Shown here piece after piece: positions 42,863-53,770 of a DNA stretch of 64,000 bases. Within the stretch, counting starts at the first letter, position 1, and each line of letters starts with the position of its first letter. This stretch comes from Nilaparvata lugens (taxonomy: Eukaryota > Arthropoda > Insecta > Hemiptera > Delphacidae), in contig NC_052518.1 of assembly GCF_014356525.2 (NCBI RefSeq), positions 97,041,932-97,105,931 on the forward strand. Reading direction: 5' to 3'. A model generated the notes under the pieces. The model did not search any database and was not told where the DNA came from. It saw nothing but the letters and a program-made list of their open reading frames with translations. The translations under genes were made by a program, and so were the position numbers.

Positions 42863-43266
42863 CTACAGTGAGATCCACGTTATAATGACAGTGTTTGATT
42901 AGCAATGCTATTGCTATCCTTGTCTATCATTCAACAAAGCTATCTCTTTCTCGCTTTGCTCTGTTGCCAGATCGGCTTTTAGCAATGTAGAATAAATAAT
43001 TAATTGACAAAATATTACATCTTTATTATGAAAATTAATTAAGAAATTATTGAAAATTATAATTTCTTGCTTAATAAAATATAATTGATTATTTTTATAA
43101 TTATTAATTATTATTATATAATATAATAATTATAATTATAGTTAATAATAATATTGATTATTATCACATCAATAAACCTGTATCAGGAGGCATTGACAAG
43201 ACAGAGGATCGGCAACGTTGTTCTCCTATCTTTCTCCACTGTTATTATACCGTGGACCTCACTATA
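42863..43266. mobile_element. MITE with TATAGTGAGGTCCACG ends, copy 2
   Basis: Begins CTACAGTGAGATCCACGTTA and ends TACCGTGGACCTCACTATA. The interior words AGCAATGCTATTGCTATCC and CGGCAACGTTGTTCTCCTAT match copy 1. Followed by the same flank as copy 1. Confidence 0.85.
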
Positions 43267-44444
43267 GGATCTTGCATTGAATCAGATATTATTAAATATT
43301 ATTCAATACTGATTTAGTTAATTTTGTCAATCTAATCATCTAAAGCCTGAATTCAAAAGCCGTAAATTGAAGTAGAATAATATCTCAATACAAAATCAAG
43401 AATAAACACTCATTAGCTTCCCAATATGGAATTATGTTTGGGAAAAGCAAACAATGATTAGCTGCGGAGATGAATAAAAACTAATCTCGATCAAAATATG
43501 CTCGCTACAATCACTGTAGAACAGTCCACAATGCACACCCGGAATTTTTTGCGATAAGAATATTCACATCCTGTCTCGTCTGACTTTATTATCTTGGAAC
43601 AAGTAATGAGTTTGCACTTTGCCAATAAATTTGCACTGTTGATAGTCGAAGTTATTTTAGATTAATTTGGAAAACGTTGGTGACATACAACATAGTTATG
43701 AGTCTATTGAACTCGTGAAAATTGTTCACAAATTCTATTTTCAATTGCGATATTTACATTATGTTCAAAAAACTATCTTTACATCCATTGAAGCAAACTA
43801 CACTGAACAAATATTTCTGTGGGTTGAATCTAAAAAAATCCCAGGTCGGTTGCCCTATTTTCAATATGATTGTACTGTACTCCAAAAAATCCAAGGTTAA
43901 TGATTGTAGTTTGTCATGCAATCAAAATATATTTGAAGGATTGTTTATTCTAGTGTATAGTTTATCAAAGCTTGGTGATTGTTTATTACAGCTATAGTTG
44001 GGTGCTTTGCGATAGTAAGGTAGTACTTATGTAGAATATTTGTTAACATGAGACCTGAACATTTCTGATCTAAATGTTGAGCATGCAGCTCTGGATCAAA
44101 TCTGAAGAGTACGGTATGTGAATGTAGAATATGTTCATGTTGTATGTGATATTTCGGTGTACATAACATGTAATGTTAGTGTGTAATACAATTCGTGAAT
44201 AAGATCGTTCCAAACACTCAAAAATCCCTCATTAGAATTCTAAATCACCCTCTTACAACTTTTTTTTCTAATTCATTAATTCTATTTGAAAAAAAATCGT
44301 GATAGGAATAACTTTTGAGAGAAGGGTGAACACTGACTCAGGAAACATATTGAAAGGCGCTAGTAGTTCTTTTGTATTAATAAGTCTGTAGATGAAAATT
44401 AATGAGAGATTGCATTTATTAAAATGCTAATTACGATCCGACAA
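43267..44444. other. Shared MITE flank, then no gene seen
   Basis: 43267-43410 repeats the flank at 36112. The two overlapping open frames at 43667-43997 are unsupported. Confidence 0.45.
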
Positions 44445-44722
44445 TTAGTTTGTGTAAGGGTGAGCATACCTGACTAGCAATTATGAGGTACCAGGTTCGA
44501 TTACGGGGCTGGAAAAAATTTTTTAATATAACCTCCCATCGAATTTCCATCTAGCTGTTAATCCAGTTCTCAATATTTGCAGTAGCAGAAGTCTTTGGGG
44601 TGATTTACAACATTTAATTTGGATTTTCGTTTAATAATAATTGATAATTATTAAGGTTTGAAGCAGTTTTGGGTAAATGCCTGTTGTTTTTACCTGAATT
44701 GTATTTGCATATGAATAAATGA
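44445..44722 (+). mobile_element. tRNA-derived SINE
   Basis: The head has an A-box-like GGGTGAGCATACCTGACTAG and a B box, CCAGGTTCGATTACGGGG, spaced as in a tRNA gene. The body AATTTCCATCTAGCTGTTAA + TTTAATTTGGATTTTCGTTT recurs twice, inverted, at 56929-57154. The end GCAGTTTTGGGTAAATGCCT and AATAAATGAATAA resembles the LINE-type tails in the window. Pol III promoters of this kind drive SINE transcription. Confidence 0.65.
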
Positions 44723-45778
44723 ATAATTTATTCTGTATTGAATCACAACACATAATGTAATATAATAATCAAACGGAAAATAATTCTGATGAAAAATAAT
44801 TCCGTTCCGAAAGCTCTGCTAACTTCTGAAGTAAATAACATGTAATAAAATGTTATGCTACTACTAGATAGATGGTTTTTGGTGATCGAGGTCTGAACGT
44901 TCTGATGATTCATGTGAAAGAATAGGCTATTGTCACCAATAATTATTAAAAATTTAGTTTAAAACAAAACTGGAGAGTAACACGTTTTTGTAATACAATA
45001 TTCAATCTCGTATCTCACCTGCAATGGTAGGATCACCTTATTTCAATATTATGATCCATTCATTGTTTATGTTTTATTCTTTCATGTACAAAAAGTATAT
45101 TATGAGTTGGAAAATAAGTACAGTAATTTCATTACGAAAATTCTGTCAACTTTTGATGTGAATAACATAATATCCAAGTCTCTATAACTATAATCATTTC
45201 CATCACCATGAGACTAATATTGAAAACCTTTGTTCAATGAAAAATAAAAAGAAACGCCAAATTTTGAATTACTTGCATGTTAGTTATCATCGAATTGCAA
45301 TGTTTAGTTGGAAATGTGAGGCATTGGGCAGTATCCTAGTTGAAACATAATTGGATCAGTTAATGGTTTAAATAGTGAATATAACACATTATAATAAATG
45401 CAATCAAAGCTTGATTCAATCCTGGATTAAGTTAAACGTCATCCAAACTGCTATTGATCATACGGGATCATTTAATAGGGGCATTATTCCACAAGTGGTA
45501 CGGAATTCACCTGAAACTGTCGATCCAATAAGCTCTCATAATTTGCATGCATCACAGTAACACTATCAAGTTTAAGTTTATATGAAAAGTAATATTATAA
45601 ATTGGTGTTAATTAATGAAAATTATTTCTCGTTGTGGATGAAGAGATGATGTGGTATATTATAATGATTCCCAGCACCCATGGACGATTATCAGACTAAT
45701 ATTAGAAACCTGATGCACACATAAGGCCTAATAAGAAGAATAAGACATTGAAGTTGTCAATACCACTATATTCTCACG
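44723..45778. other. No gene seen
   Basis: AT-rich. A 61-codon open frame at 45375-45560 has no recognisable features. Confidence 0.45.
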
Positions 45779-46720
45779 TACCGGTAAAACGGGGTGACTT
45801 TGATCCAATTTTGGGGAGTTGAGATTTTAAACTGCTTGCAATCAATACTTAAGTTGAAACACATTTTTTGCAATATTTTTTATTGTATTCTGCAATGTTT
45901 GAAGATGATTTTCCATTATAAAAAGTTTGAATTTTTCTCAACTTAAACAAATATATATATATATTTCTTTGAAAATAAGAGACAATGTCAACCAGGGGTT
46001 GGGGTGACTTTGTCTCACTTTGAAAAATATATGGAAAAAAAGTTAATTTTCAAGAGTTATGCAAAGTAAAACCAACTGTTAACCTTTAAAATAAATAATT
46101 ACATTAAAAATAAATGAAATCCACTTAAAAAAATCACAAATTATTTATTGAAAAATATTTTATTTTCTGCTGCCTAAAAATCTTTTGTAGCGTCGAGGCA
46201 TGTTGGCTCCAGCTACAGAATCAGCAAAAAATGAATATTGAGAACGTATTAATTTTAAGAAAGGTGAATAGTTATTATGTTTTATTAGGTAGAATACATG
46301 ATATTCATCATATTTCGAATTGTTTTTGCATCATATCCTGCATAATAACACAATTTTTATACTGGGACAAAGTCACCCCAAGTTTAACCTAAAATGACCT
46401 TGTTATGTATTTAACTAGTAACAGAACCCTATCCAATTCACATAAATAATTTTATGGATATACCAATTGAAATAAAAAGACAAAAATATATATCATGTCT
46501 TTTAGAAGTATTCAAACAACAAAATCACAAGATGAAGCAAGCAGTTAGGTTTTATGTCGATAATTTAATATATCGAGATTCGACAAGATATCGATTGTAG
46601 AGCCTAGATAATGATCAGGGTATCAATGTTAAACATCGATTTCGTATAACAGAGATCGGAGATAAACTGATTTGAATCTTTTTCCGCGAGGTGGGACCAA
46701 GTCACCCCGCTCGACGGTAT
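45779..46720 (-). mobile_element. Non-autonomous pogo-like DNA transposon
   Basis: Termini: TACCGGTAAAACGGGGTGAC at the left, and GTCACCCCGCTCGACGGTA at the right in inverse, each next to TA as in the Tc1/mariner/pogo target duplication. Further GGGGTGACTTTGTC words lie inside at about 46008 and, inverted, 46366. A pogo-type transposase start is retained on the minus strand. The rest of the transposase is gone. Confidence 0.65.
46160..46201 (-). pseudogene. Remnant of a pogo/Tigger-type transposase N-terminus
   Basis: An ATG at 46201 opens a 13-codon frame reading MPRRYKRFLGSRK before a TAA. Pogo-group transposases commonly begin with M-P-R-x-Y-K-R and a basic stretch leading to the CENP-B-type DNA-binding fold. 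The short length alone would be weak, but its place inside a TIR element with TA flanks supports it. Confidence 0.5.
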
Positions 46721-46823
46721 ATGATTGAATCAATTAATTAGTTTTAACTAAATTAATGCTTCTGTATTGACAACATCAATGTCTTAATTTTAAATAATTA
46801 TAATCAACAATAAATTGACATAC

Positions 46824-47184
46824 CATAAGTCGATACCAGGACGACGATGATGCAGATCAGGTAGATTATCAAGATGACGATCATAAGCCAGAAAGCAAAG
46901 TCTAGATGGCGCATCCAGATAGGGCTATCCTGCATTGAGTGTCCTGCGGCGTAGTTCAATGGACGAACAATTGCTGCTCCCGGAGCATTTTCTTGATCAG
47001 CTTCTCGTTGTTGGTTTTCGATCGGGATCACCATGGCTCGATCTCCTTGGCGGACCTCTTCCAGAGTGATGTCCTCTCCCTGGTTTGATTTCGTGGCAGC
47101 CGGACGCATATTGTATCGCGCAAAACTACACGGAGTTGAGGGACGTGTGTTGACTGGTTGCCGGTTAAAGGCGTAATGAGCCAT
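46824..47184 (-). CDS. Candidate first coding exon of a host gene: small single-pass membrane protein
   Basis: The minus-strand ATG (47182-47184) opens MAHYAFNRQP and runs 120 codons to a good 5' splice site, ATG|GTATGT, with the intron G at 46823 (phase 1). Read on past it, the frame stops after five more codons. Residues ~1-90 are polar (KSNQGEDITLEEVRQGDR, NQQREADQENAPG); residues ~97-118 form one clear membrane helix (FWLMIVILIIYLICIIVVLV). The frame is not repeat-derived, codon usage looks normal, and two GCGCTGCCAAC motifs lie just upstream. No family recognised. Downstream exons, if any, would lie at lower coordinates and were not found. It could also be a chance ORF. Confidence 0.5.
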
Positions 47185-47204
47185 AAAAACTGAGGAGCGC
47201 TAGT

Positions 47205-47238
47205 GCGCTGCCAACTAGATTCATATGGCGCTGCCAAC
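47205..47238 (-). promoter_or_regulatory. Two GTTGGCAGCGC direct repeats upstream of the candidate exon
   Basis: On the minus strand GTTGGCAGCGC occurs at 47215-47205 and 47238-47228, 23 bases apart and 20-50 bases before the ATG. They may be binding sites or 5' UTR elements. No TATA box is evident. Confidence 0.3.
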
Positions 47239-47599
47239 CTCCTCACAACATTTATAGGGGGCCGAAGAGGGGCTTAGCCCCCAAAAATGTTGATCGACTC
47301 TTTCTTTTCATATAATTTTAAGAGAATGAGTGAATTTTTAAAACTTGGACTATCTATAGTGCTTACAGTTCTAGTGAAGCTATTCATTTTACTAGAATAA
47401 GTAAATTTTTTTAAACTTGGATTTATATTAATTATTCATAGTGCTTACAGTTCTATTGTTAAAATATTGAATTTTTCATTATTCCAAAACTAGAACTAAT
47501 AGAGAGTTAATATTTCAACTCTATTTCAGGTCCATATTGTATTGTATTAGGACACCAGCGGGTCGCATGGTATCACTTCATTACAATGGGGAATAGAGA

Positions 47600-48175
47600 C
47601 AAACTTTTGGTGTTTGGCTGGTGTCTCGATCATGCCACCAGCCCGTGCACCATTAGGACACCATTGGTGCCTCAAGCTAGTGACAACTGTGACCCCTGGT
47701 GCCTCACTGTCCCTGCCAACCTATTCCTTCTTCCGGATATTCAGTTCTTTTTTATTTTTCTCTAATTTCGCCTGCCTTAGCTCTGACACTTGCTGTCCTG
47801 TAATACAGAAGAGAACATTAGCTGTCAACATTTAATTGCAAGTTTTGATTCTTCCTCCTCTTTATCTATCCCAATGTGGCGTTTTGACAGCGTTGGGTGG
47901 TCGCCTCGGATCCATCTTCTCCACTGCTCTCTGTCCGCAGCCAGCAGCCGGTCGTCTGCCTAGTGCCCTGGCCTCCATGTATTGGCGAGGCTTTCTGTTT
48001 TCATCCATTCTCAGGAGATGCCCATACCATCAGAGTATCAGTTCATCGATTGCTGTTTCAACCGCTTTAATGTGCAATTCTTCCCTTATGCGGAGATATT
48101 CTCTTAATGAATTCTCCAATTCATTTCTTATCTGTCTCGTCTTGTTTTCCCAACTATTCTTCGGAAAGTTTTGAT
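47600..48175 (-). pseudogene. LINE ORF2 C-terminal tail
   Basis: On the minus strand, from ~48175: RKIVGKTRRD, NSLREYLRIREELHIKAVET, then WYGHLLRMDENRKPRQYMEA and RALGRRPAAGG. The W-x-GH-x-x-RM-x-E-x-R-x-PRQ pattern followed by Arg/Pro-rich sequence is a common end of RTE/CR1-like ORF2. Frameshifts and stops are present. The part at 47600-47860 is a weaker continuation. Open frames on the plus strand here are antisense shadows. Confidence 0.6.
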
Positions 48176-48570
48176 TCAAAACATATAAAATTGAATTTGA
48201 TCGAAGATTTAATCATTTTTTCTTATTGATAGCGTTTACAGATATTCCAAAAAATTCTATTAGAGAATTATTGACTATTAGACTATTAGAGAATTATTGA
48301 AAGTAACGACCCAAATACTAACAACGATTTAACACACATCTACCCCCGCGAGACACAACATTAGCCCCCCCCTCCCCCCCCAGAAATAATTGTCTGGAAA
48401 CAGTCAATTTTGCTATGGACTAGCAAGTCCATTTGAAATTGTGACGTAGCCACAGACGTGACATGTGAGTCACTGACATCGATATGGCTAGTTTATGTAC
48501 ATGCTAGTTTATGTTTATGTATGGTTTTTTATTAGACCCCTGCGGATTACGGGTTACCTGATAGTTTAAT
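48176..48570. other. No gene; C-run at about 48366-48382
   Basis: CCCCCCCCTCCCCCCCC within AT-rich DNA. Nothing else is recognised. Confidence 0.45.
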
Positions 48571-49326
48571 TATCCTATACTATTAAATGAGCAATTAATG
48601 TTTAGATGTTTTTATGTTTATATATAAGATCTGTATGTGACCGGAACTCGAAAACGGCTCTAACGATTCTTACGAAATTTGAAACAAAGTAGGTTTATTA
48701 TACGAAAATTCGATAGCACTAGGTCTTAACCCTGAGATAACTCGCTGAAGGACATTAAAGGAATAAATACGTCCTTGGGAAAACAGCTGGAAATTTTCTT
48801 ATTTGTCAATACCGTAATGGAAGTGAGTGAGCGAGTGCATGTGTGGGATATTCCTCAGCTGATCTTACGAGAAGGATAATTCAGCAAGTAAAACTTATTT
48901 TCGTTTAGTTCTCTTTTTTTTAGAAAACGTGTTTACTTCAGAAAGTCCAAAATAGTAACTAGATGCTATTAGTGTAGAATAGTACATAGTATATTAAAAA
49001 ATATCGTAGCAAACATAGTATATCATTCTAAATCGAATTCATAGTATATCTATTTGTAATTGATGATGTATTTGTTTTTTGAAGTGTGAATAAATTGCTA
49101 TTTTGATGAGTGATAGTAGCTTAACCTAGATTTTGATTTGGACTGTAGTATAAATTTTTAAAGGGACAGTTTTGGGCATAAGCCTGCTGTGCCTCCTGAT
49201 ATAACTGTAAAAATAATTGTACGACTGAGAAAATGAATAAATAAATATAAACTATAAATTCAATCTTTCGTTACATTACAAATTCTCTATGCTTTTATAC
49301 ACTCCAGAGCTCGGTTCCTCGATATT
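48571..49326 (+). mobile_element. Helitron-like non-autonomous element, full-length copy
   Basis: Starts TATCCTATACTATTAAATGA and ends CCAGAGCTCGGTTCCTCGAT + ATT. It shares ACTAGGTCTTAACCCTGA and AAGGACATTAAAGGAAT with other copies, and near 49165 a CAGTTTTGGGCATAAGCCTG tail-like segment. The hairpin at its 3' end is decayed (GAGCTCGG, loop lost). Confidence 0.62.
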
Positions 49327-50449
49327 AAGTTGAGTTAATTTCTAACACAATACATTAACTTAATCCTACAGAAGCCAAAGCTGAAGAACCATCAGATAGG
49401 TGTACACTTTGGGGAGAGTAGGGTGAGTAGAGGGAGAGACAGTCTCACATGACCTAATAAATTGATCGGCGCTTGGGCGTGGCTTAGGAATTGTGACCTC
49501 ATAGGTCAGCACTATACCCTTCATTCTACAACCCTAGAGTTTAAAGTATGCTTCACCCTCCTAAATCATAATTTAGAGAAGGGAAAATTGAAGTCTTTAG
49601 CCATTTTTCGAAACACGATGACATCCTGTTTTATGAATTTGGAGCTCCACGAATAATGAATAAATTGTTTATGTTTTAAGAGTTTTGCCTGTAATAATAA
49701 TAAAAAATCCTCTAGTAAGGGCTCGGGCACTGATATGGCAATTTGTGATCTCGGTCAGAATTCATCAGGAGGATATATATATATATATAGAAAGGTATAT
49801 CATTATTGGTGAGGGCTACTCGTATTAACATAAAAATCAAAGTACTTTTTCTTCAACTTTATTTTATTCCTTACTTTCCTGAAAAGAACTTCCTTAGAAG
49901 TTAGTATAAACATTTCATTTCGTAGCGGACCTATCATCAACTGGAATGAAGGACTAAACGAATAATACTAGGAAAATGATCAAATGGAAAATTGGAATTG
50001 AAATCTCTCATACACAGTTTTGTCACACCTCACAATAAAAAACGGATCAATAAAAATCTTGTTCCATTGTAAGGAGCAAGTTACAGCACAGGCATCTGAA
50101 ATTTGAGTTTTGGAGAGGTTAGACAAGACATAATGAACTCAACATTTCCTCTACATGGCACGAAATTTGAATCTAAAACAGAACTGGAAACTGTGGAAAG
50201 AACGCATAGAACAAACTGCAGAATGTGCAAATTACCAGAGTCAAAGTTCTATCATCAACCAGTTGGAAGGAGAAGTTTAGATAGATCACATAATGTATGT
50301 AGTCCAGGCAATGAATGCTCAAAAAAGGGTATAAAGGGAAATGTTGGGAAGACAATTTTTGACCCTACAGTTCTGCTTAGGGTAGTAAGGAGATAAACAT
50401 ATCAAAAGTCCCCACGACTACCCCCTGTGATAAGGGGATGGGGGTGGTT
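49327..50449. other. No gene supported; (TA)n near 49775
   Basis: A 97-codon plus-strand frame at 50103-50396 has no recognised domain. The rest is AT-rich. Confidence 0.45.
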
Positions 50450-50850
50450 TAAAAGTATCATTTTTTGGTTTCACGCATTAAACTGAAAAAATATGTATCA
50501 TAAGGACTTGACTGTTATATAACAAATTGAAGCTTACATAATTTCCTACAATATTCATACTACAACTTTTTTCGTATCCTCTTTAGTTTTCGAGATATCC
50601 GCTCTTGAATGTGTGACATTTTTGAAAAAATAACGTTTGCCACCAATTTCTTTCTATTTCTGCTCTTATAACTTTTTCAAAATCGACGGGAAAAATCCAT
50701 GCTGATTATGAGCTTATGAAACATTGAATTCTCTTCAATTTGATGTATAATTTCACGCTTTTACGAATTTCCCTACACATTTTGCAACAGCTTTAGTGTT
50801 GAGTGTGAAATCTCCATTTTTGAAACAATAGACCAATAATTGACAAAGGA
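50450..50850. repeat. Dispersed repeat A, copy 2
   Basis: Ordered words shared with 7900-8440: GAAGCTTACATAATTTCCTA, TTTTCGAGATATCCGCTCTT, ATGTATAATTTCACGC and GCAACAGCTTTAGTGTTGAG. No ORF. Confidence 0.5.
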
Positions 50851-51405
50851 ATTTGGAGGGAATGTTTTAAACAAAATTTTTGACTTTATAGGAGTTTTCT
50901 CTGGTAGCACATTGCAGGGCCCAAGAATTCAGGCCCTTCTAGCTCTCATAAGAACGTATTGGCAAGACAACGCAAGCCGGCGGCGCTAGACTGGCTGGGA
51001 GCAATGCATTGTTATATGGAGCAAGTGAGCAAGTGTTAGATTGAGCTGGCCCATTGCACGTTGATTCACACTATTCTCGCTCAAACTGATGAGCGCTAGT
51101 ATAGCTTTGTTTACATGCCAGCCATTATATAAAATGTGAATTGCATACGAATTGGCAACAGGTTTTTTATTATTTTATAAAGTTTATACTTTCAACTACT
51201 TTTGTGCTAATATTTGCATAGATTAATTAGCATAGATTAATCCAACTGTAGTGCTTGCGGTTGTGAATTTAAAGGCGTGATTTTATTGTGAAGTGCTATA
51301 TTAGTGTGTGGTGATCATGATTTAAACGAGGTTAGGTCTACTTTGACAAGTCTTTTGGTAGGTTGCATAGTATGTTGTTTCAATTTAGTTTAGTTTTTTA
51401 GAAGA
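50851..51405. other. No gene seen; possible 5' flank of the small exon candidate
   Basis: Moderately GC stretch at 50930-51120, then AT-rich. No clear promoter elements. Confidence 0.35.
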
Positions 51406-51444
51406 ATGGGCTGCAAGGGTGGTCTTGCTAACAATGGCATTGAG
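51406..51444 (+). CDS. Possible short first exon (13 codons) with splice donor
   Basis: AGAAGAATGG gives a good start context; the frame reads MGCKGGLANNGIE and ends GAG|GTAACT, a plausible donor in phase 0. With no recognisable product and no second exon this is only a candidate. Confidence 0.2.
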
Positions 51445-51799
51445 GTAACTAATTGAATTCACTCAATCGAAAAAATGAAAAACTCAAATTCTTGCCTTCA
51501 AATAGAATAATAAAGTTTAGTTTAGTTTACTTTAAACTAAAGTTTAGTTTATAGACTACCTGCGTAACATCTTGTAAAGTTGAATATTCATTTATTTATT
51601 AGGTTACCTAGCACAAACAATACAATGATCGAAAAATAAAAAAAAAACAGGCTATTGCCCAAAACTTCTTCAATTTCCTAATTTAGTTTCAAATTTATTG
51701 TCCAATATTATACATGGGCTATGTCCATTTCAATTTCATAGTATCGCCATGACATAGTATAGGTACATGTTAAGCAAGGTTGGAGTTCGTTGATTTTTA
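51445..51799. other. No gene; AT-rich with LINE-tail-like segment
   Basis: On the minus strand near 51600-51670, TTTTGGGCAATAGCCTG with T runs resembles the GTTTTGGGC tail segment of the SINE and Helitron-like copies. Confidence 0.35.
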
Positions 51800-52010
51800 G
51801 GTGTTCATTCAGATTCTAATCTAAAGGTGCGGACACCTTTGTACACAATGATTATAACTGATATATACAGGAAGCGGACTGTCACATTCAGGCCATCCAG
51901 TCCATATTGAACATGGTGATTGGCCAGCCTTTTGTAACCAGTCCATATTCGATTGGTGATTGACCTACCTGGCTGGTTCACGTTTACCTGTGTGGACACA
52001 CACATCTTAT
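51800..52010. repeat. Short direct repeat CCAGTCCATATTSRA...GGTGATTG
   Basis: CCAGTCCATATTGAACATGG + TGATTGGCCAGCC and CCAGTCCATATTCGATTGGT + GATTGACCTACC lie about 43 bases apart. Likely part of an old MITE. Confidence 0.4.
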
Positions 52011-52310
52011 GTCATCTATTTTCTAAATTAATTAAATCTCATTTATATTCTAAACTTATTGAACCTCATGTGGATCACACTTGTTCCAAACTAGAGAGTT
52101 TATTATAATTTTAAGAAGACTATCCCAAATGGAATAAAAATAATTACAAATAAATTTAAAGTGATAGTTGGAAAATATTTCATAGATGGTGCTTGCTTAG
52201 TCACTTGCTTTGCTTATAATTATAATAATATTGATGATTGCCATAACTTAACTGTAATGTAAAGATCTTTATGCAATAAAGTATAATTCAATTTAATTCA
52301 TATTAATTTA
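52011..52310 (+). mobile_element. LINE-like 3' end
   Basis: ATCTTTATGCAATAAAGTAT + AATTCAATTTAATTC near 52265-52300 resembles a LINE 3' terminus with an AATTC-type tail. No coding sequence remains. Confidence 0.35.
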
Positions 52311-52579
52311 TGGTGGGTTAAAGTAATGTCGTTTCTTCAGCTAGAATGGATGACGAGTCGCTCATTGTTTGCATACAACATTACCCCAATCTGTATGACC
52401 AATCACATGCCAAGTATCATGACACCAATATGAAGATGAATTCTTGGCTAGACATAGGTCTACGATTGAACCAACCGGGTACAAAATTTATATTTTCAAC
52501 TAATTAGTAGAATTTCTATTGATGTTGTGGTACTCAACATGGCACTCCATTGAATGGAGGCAGTGGTGGGGTGGTGAGT

Positions 52580-52725
52580 CATGTCCGGAAAACGACTGCG
52601 CGGCGCGGCGCGCTCCCAGTGTGCGTTGAGCAAAAGCGGCGTGTCCAGTGTGCTCCGTGCTTCAACTGACAAGGCGGCGCGGCGAGGCGCGGCGCGGCGC
52701 GTCTCCAGTGTTCTCCTTGCTTTAT
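52580..52725. repeat. GCGGC-rich island
   Basis: CGCGGCGCGGCGCGCTCCCA near 52600 and GGCGCGGCGAGGCGCGGCGC near 52675, each followed by CCAGTGT(G/T)CTCC, form a pair of related units in AT-rich DNA. Repeat class unknown. Confidence 0.5.
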
Positions 52726-53560
52726 ACTGATTGAGGACCTAGGTACCTGATAATGTGATTTCATTATGTATCATCATCATCCCTCTCTGCACTAGCTTGC
52801 AGCTTTTATAGGTGTAATCCTCAGAAAAACCCTCAAGAACCGTTCAAGTTTTCTTGGTTTACTTGAGATTTACTGGAAATATCCTCTTATGCCTGCTATT
52901 CAGTAACTTCCACAGTTTTCAGTCAGCGATTTACCAGCTTTTTCGGTACCAGTTTAGTCCAAATGATTTGAAATTTTTATACAGGTTCCTTTGACCTAAC
53001 AGGTTCACTCTCTTTCACTTCACCTACATGTTTGTTTAAATTGAAGCCGATTTCACAGTCGGCTTCACCACATTAAGCGACTAGACCTTGACAGGAGGTA
53101 GCGTGCCAGACAAAACAGTGTGCAGCCCTCACGCAGCTGGTTGTCTTCAGTGAGATTTACTTGTACTTTGAGCATTTGTGATGCTTCCCATTCAAGAAAG
53201 TGCAGACAGCTTGAATTGAATGTCGTCACAACATTGGTCTGTCTGCTGCCTCATCACAGCAGTCCCTGTCAATAGGTTTAACTCCACTTGAGTTATCCAC
53301 TGGAAAAGCATTGGGCTGATGTTTTCATTGACCACTAACGCGGAAAAAGGGTTTCTTTCAACACTCGTCCCCAACCCTCCAAATAGTGTGACATTGTTAC
53401 TTTCTTTCAACACTCCAAAGAGTGGAAGTGATGGAGGGGAAAGATATTCTCTGGTATTGGAGGTGTATCAAATCGATTGAAATGTGTATCGTGTAATATG
53501 TATTTGCAGGAAATGAGGTATTAAAAATATATACCAACTTATTTACTGTATTTGATACTA
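52726..53560. other. No gene supported
   Basis: Minus-strand open frames at 53192-53413 and 53397-53624 show no domain. A short TCTTTCAACACTC word repeats near 53355 and 53400. Confidence 0.4.
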
Positions 53561-53770
53561 ACAGGAAAACCCGTGCTCCGCAAGGGTCTATTTTAAAACT
53601 TGAGAAACTGTGAACTTGACACAATGAAATCTTGAAGAATTGAAAATAGGCCTATAACCATCCTCGGTTAATTGAGAATATTGCAAAATTTCAAGTTAAT
53701 CAGTTGAGTAGTTCAGACGTGATAGGGATCACGTTCAAACCAGATCTTTCCTTTATATAGATGTTGATGG
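53561..53770 (+). repeat. Dispersed repeat starting GGAAAACCCGTGCTCCGCAAGGG
   Basis: A CCCGTGC-TCC-GCAAGGG hairpin near 53578, then AAATTTCAAGTTAATCAGTT and CCTTTATATAGATG at the end. The layout resembles dispersed insect repeats, from memory; there is no second full copy in the window. Confidence 0.4.

Noticed and set aside
42863..43266. Host promoter or conserved regulatory element because of strong conservation with other sites
   Set aside because: Conservation follows the terminal inverted repeats of a multi-copy MITE.
47614..48174. Plus-strand ORFs of 73 and 112 codons
   Set aside because: Antisense to a recognisable LINE C-terminal fragment.
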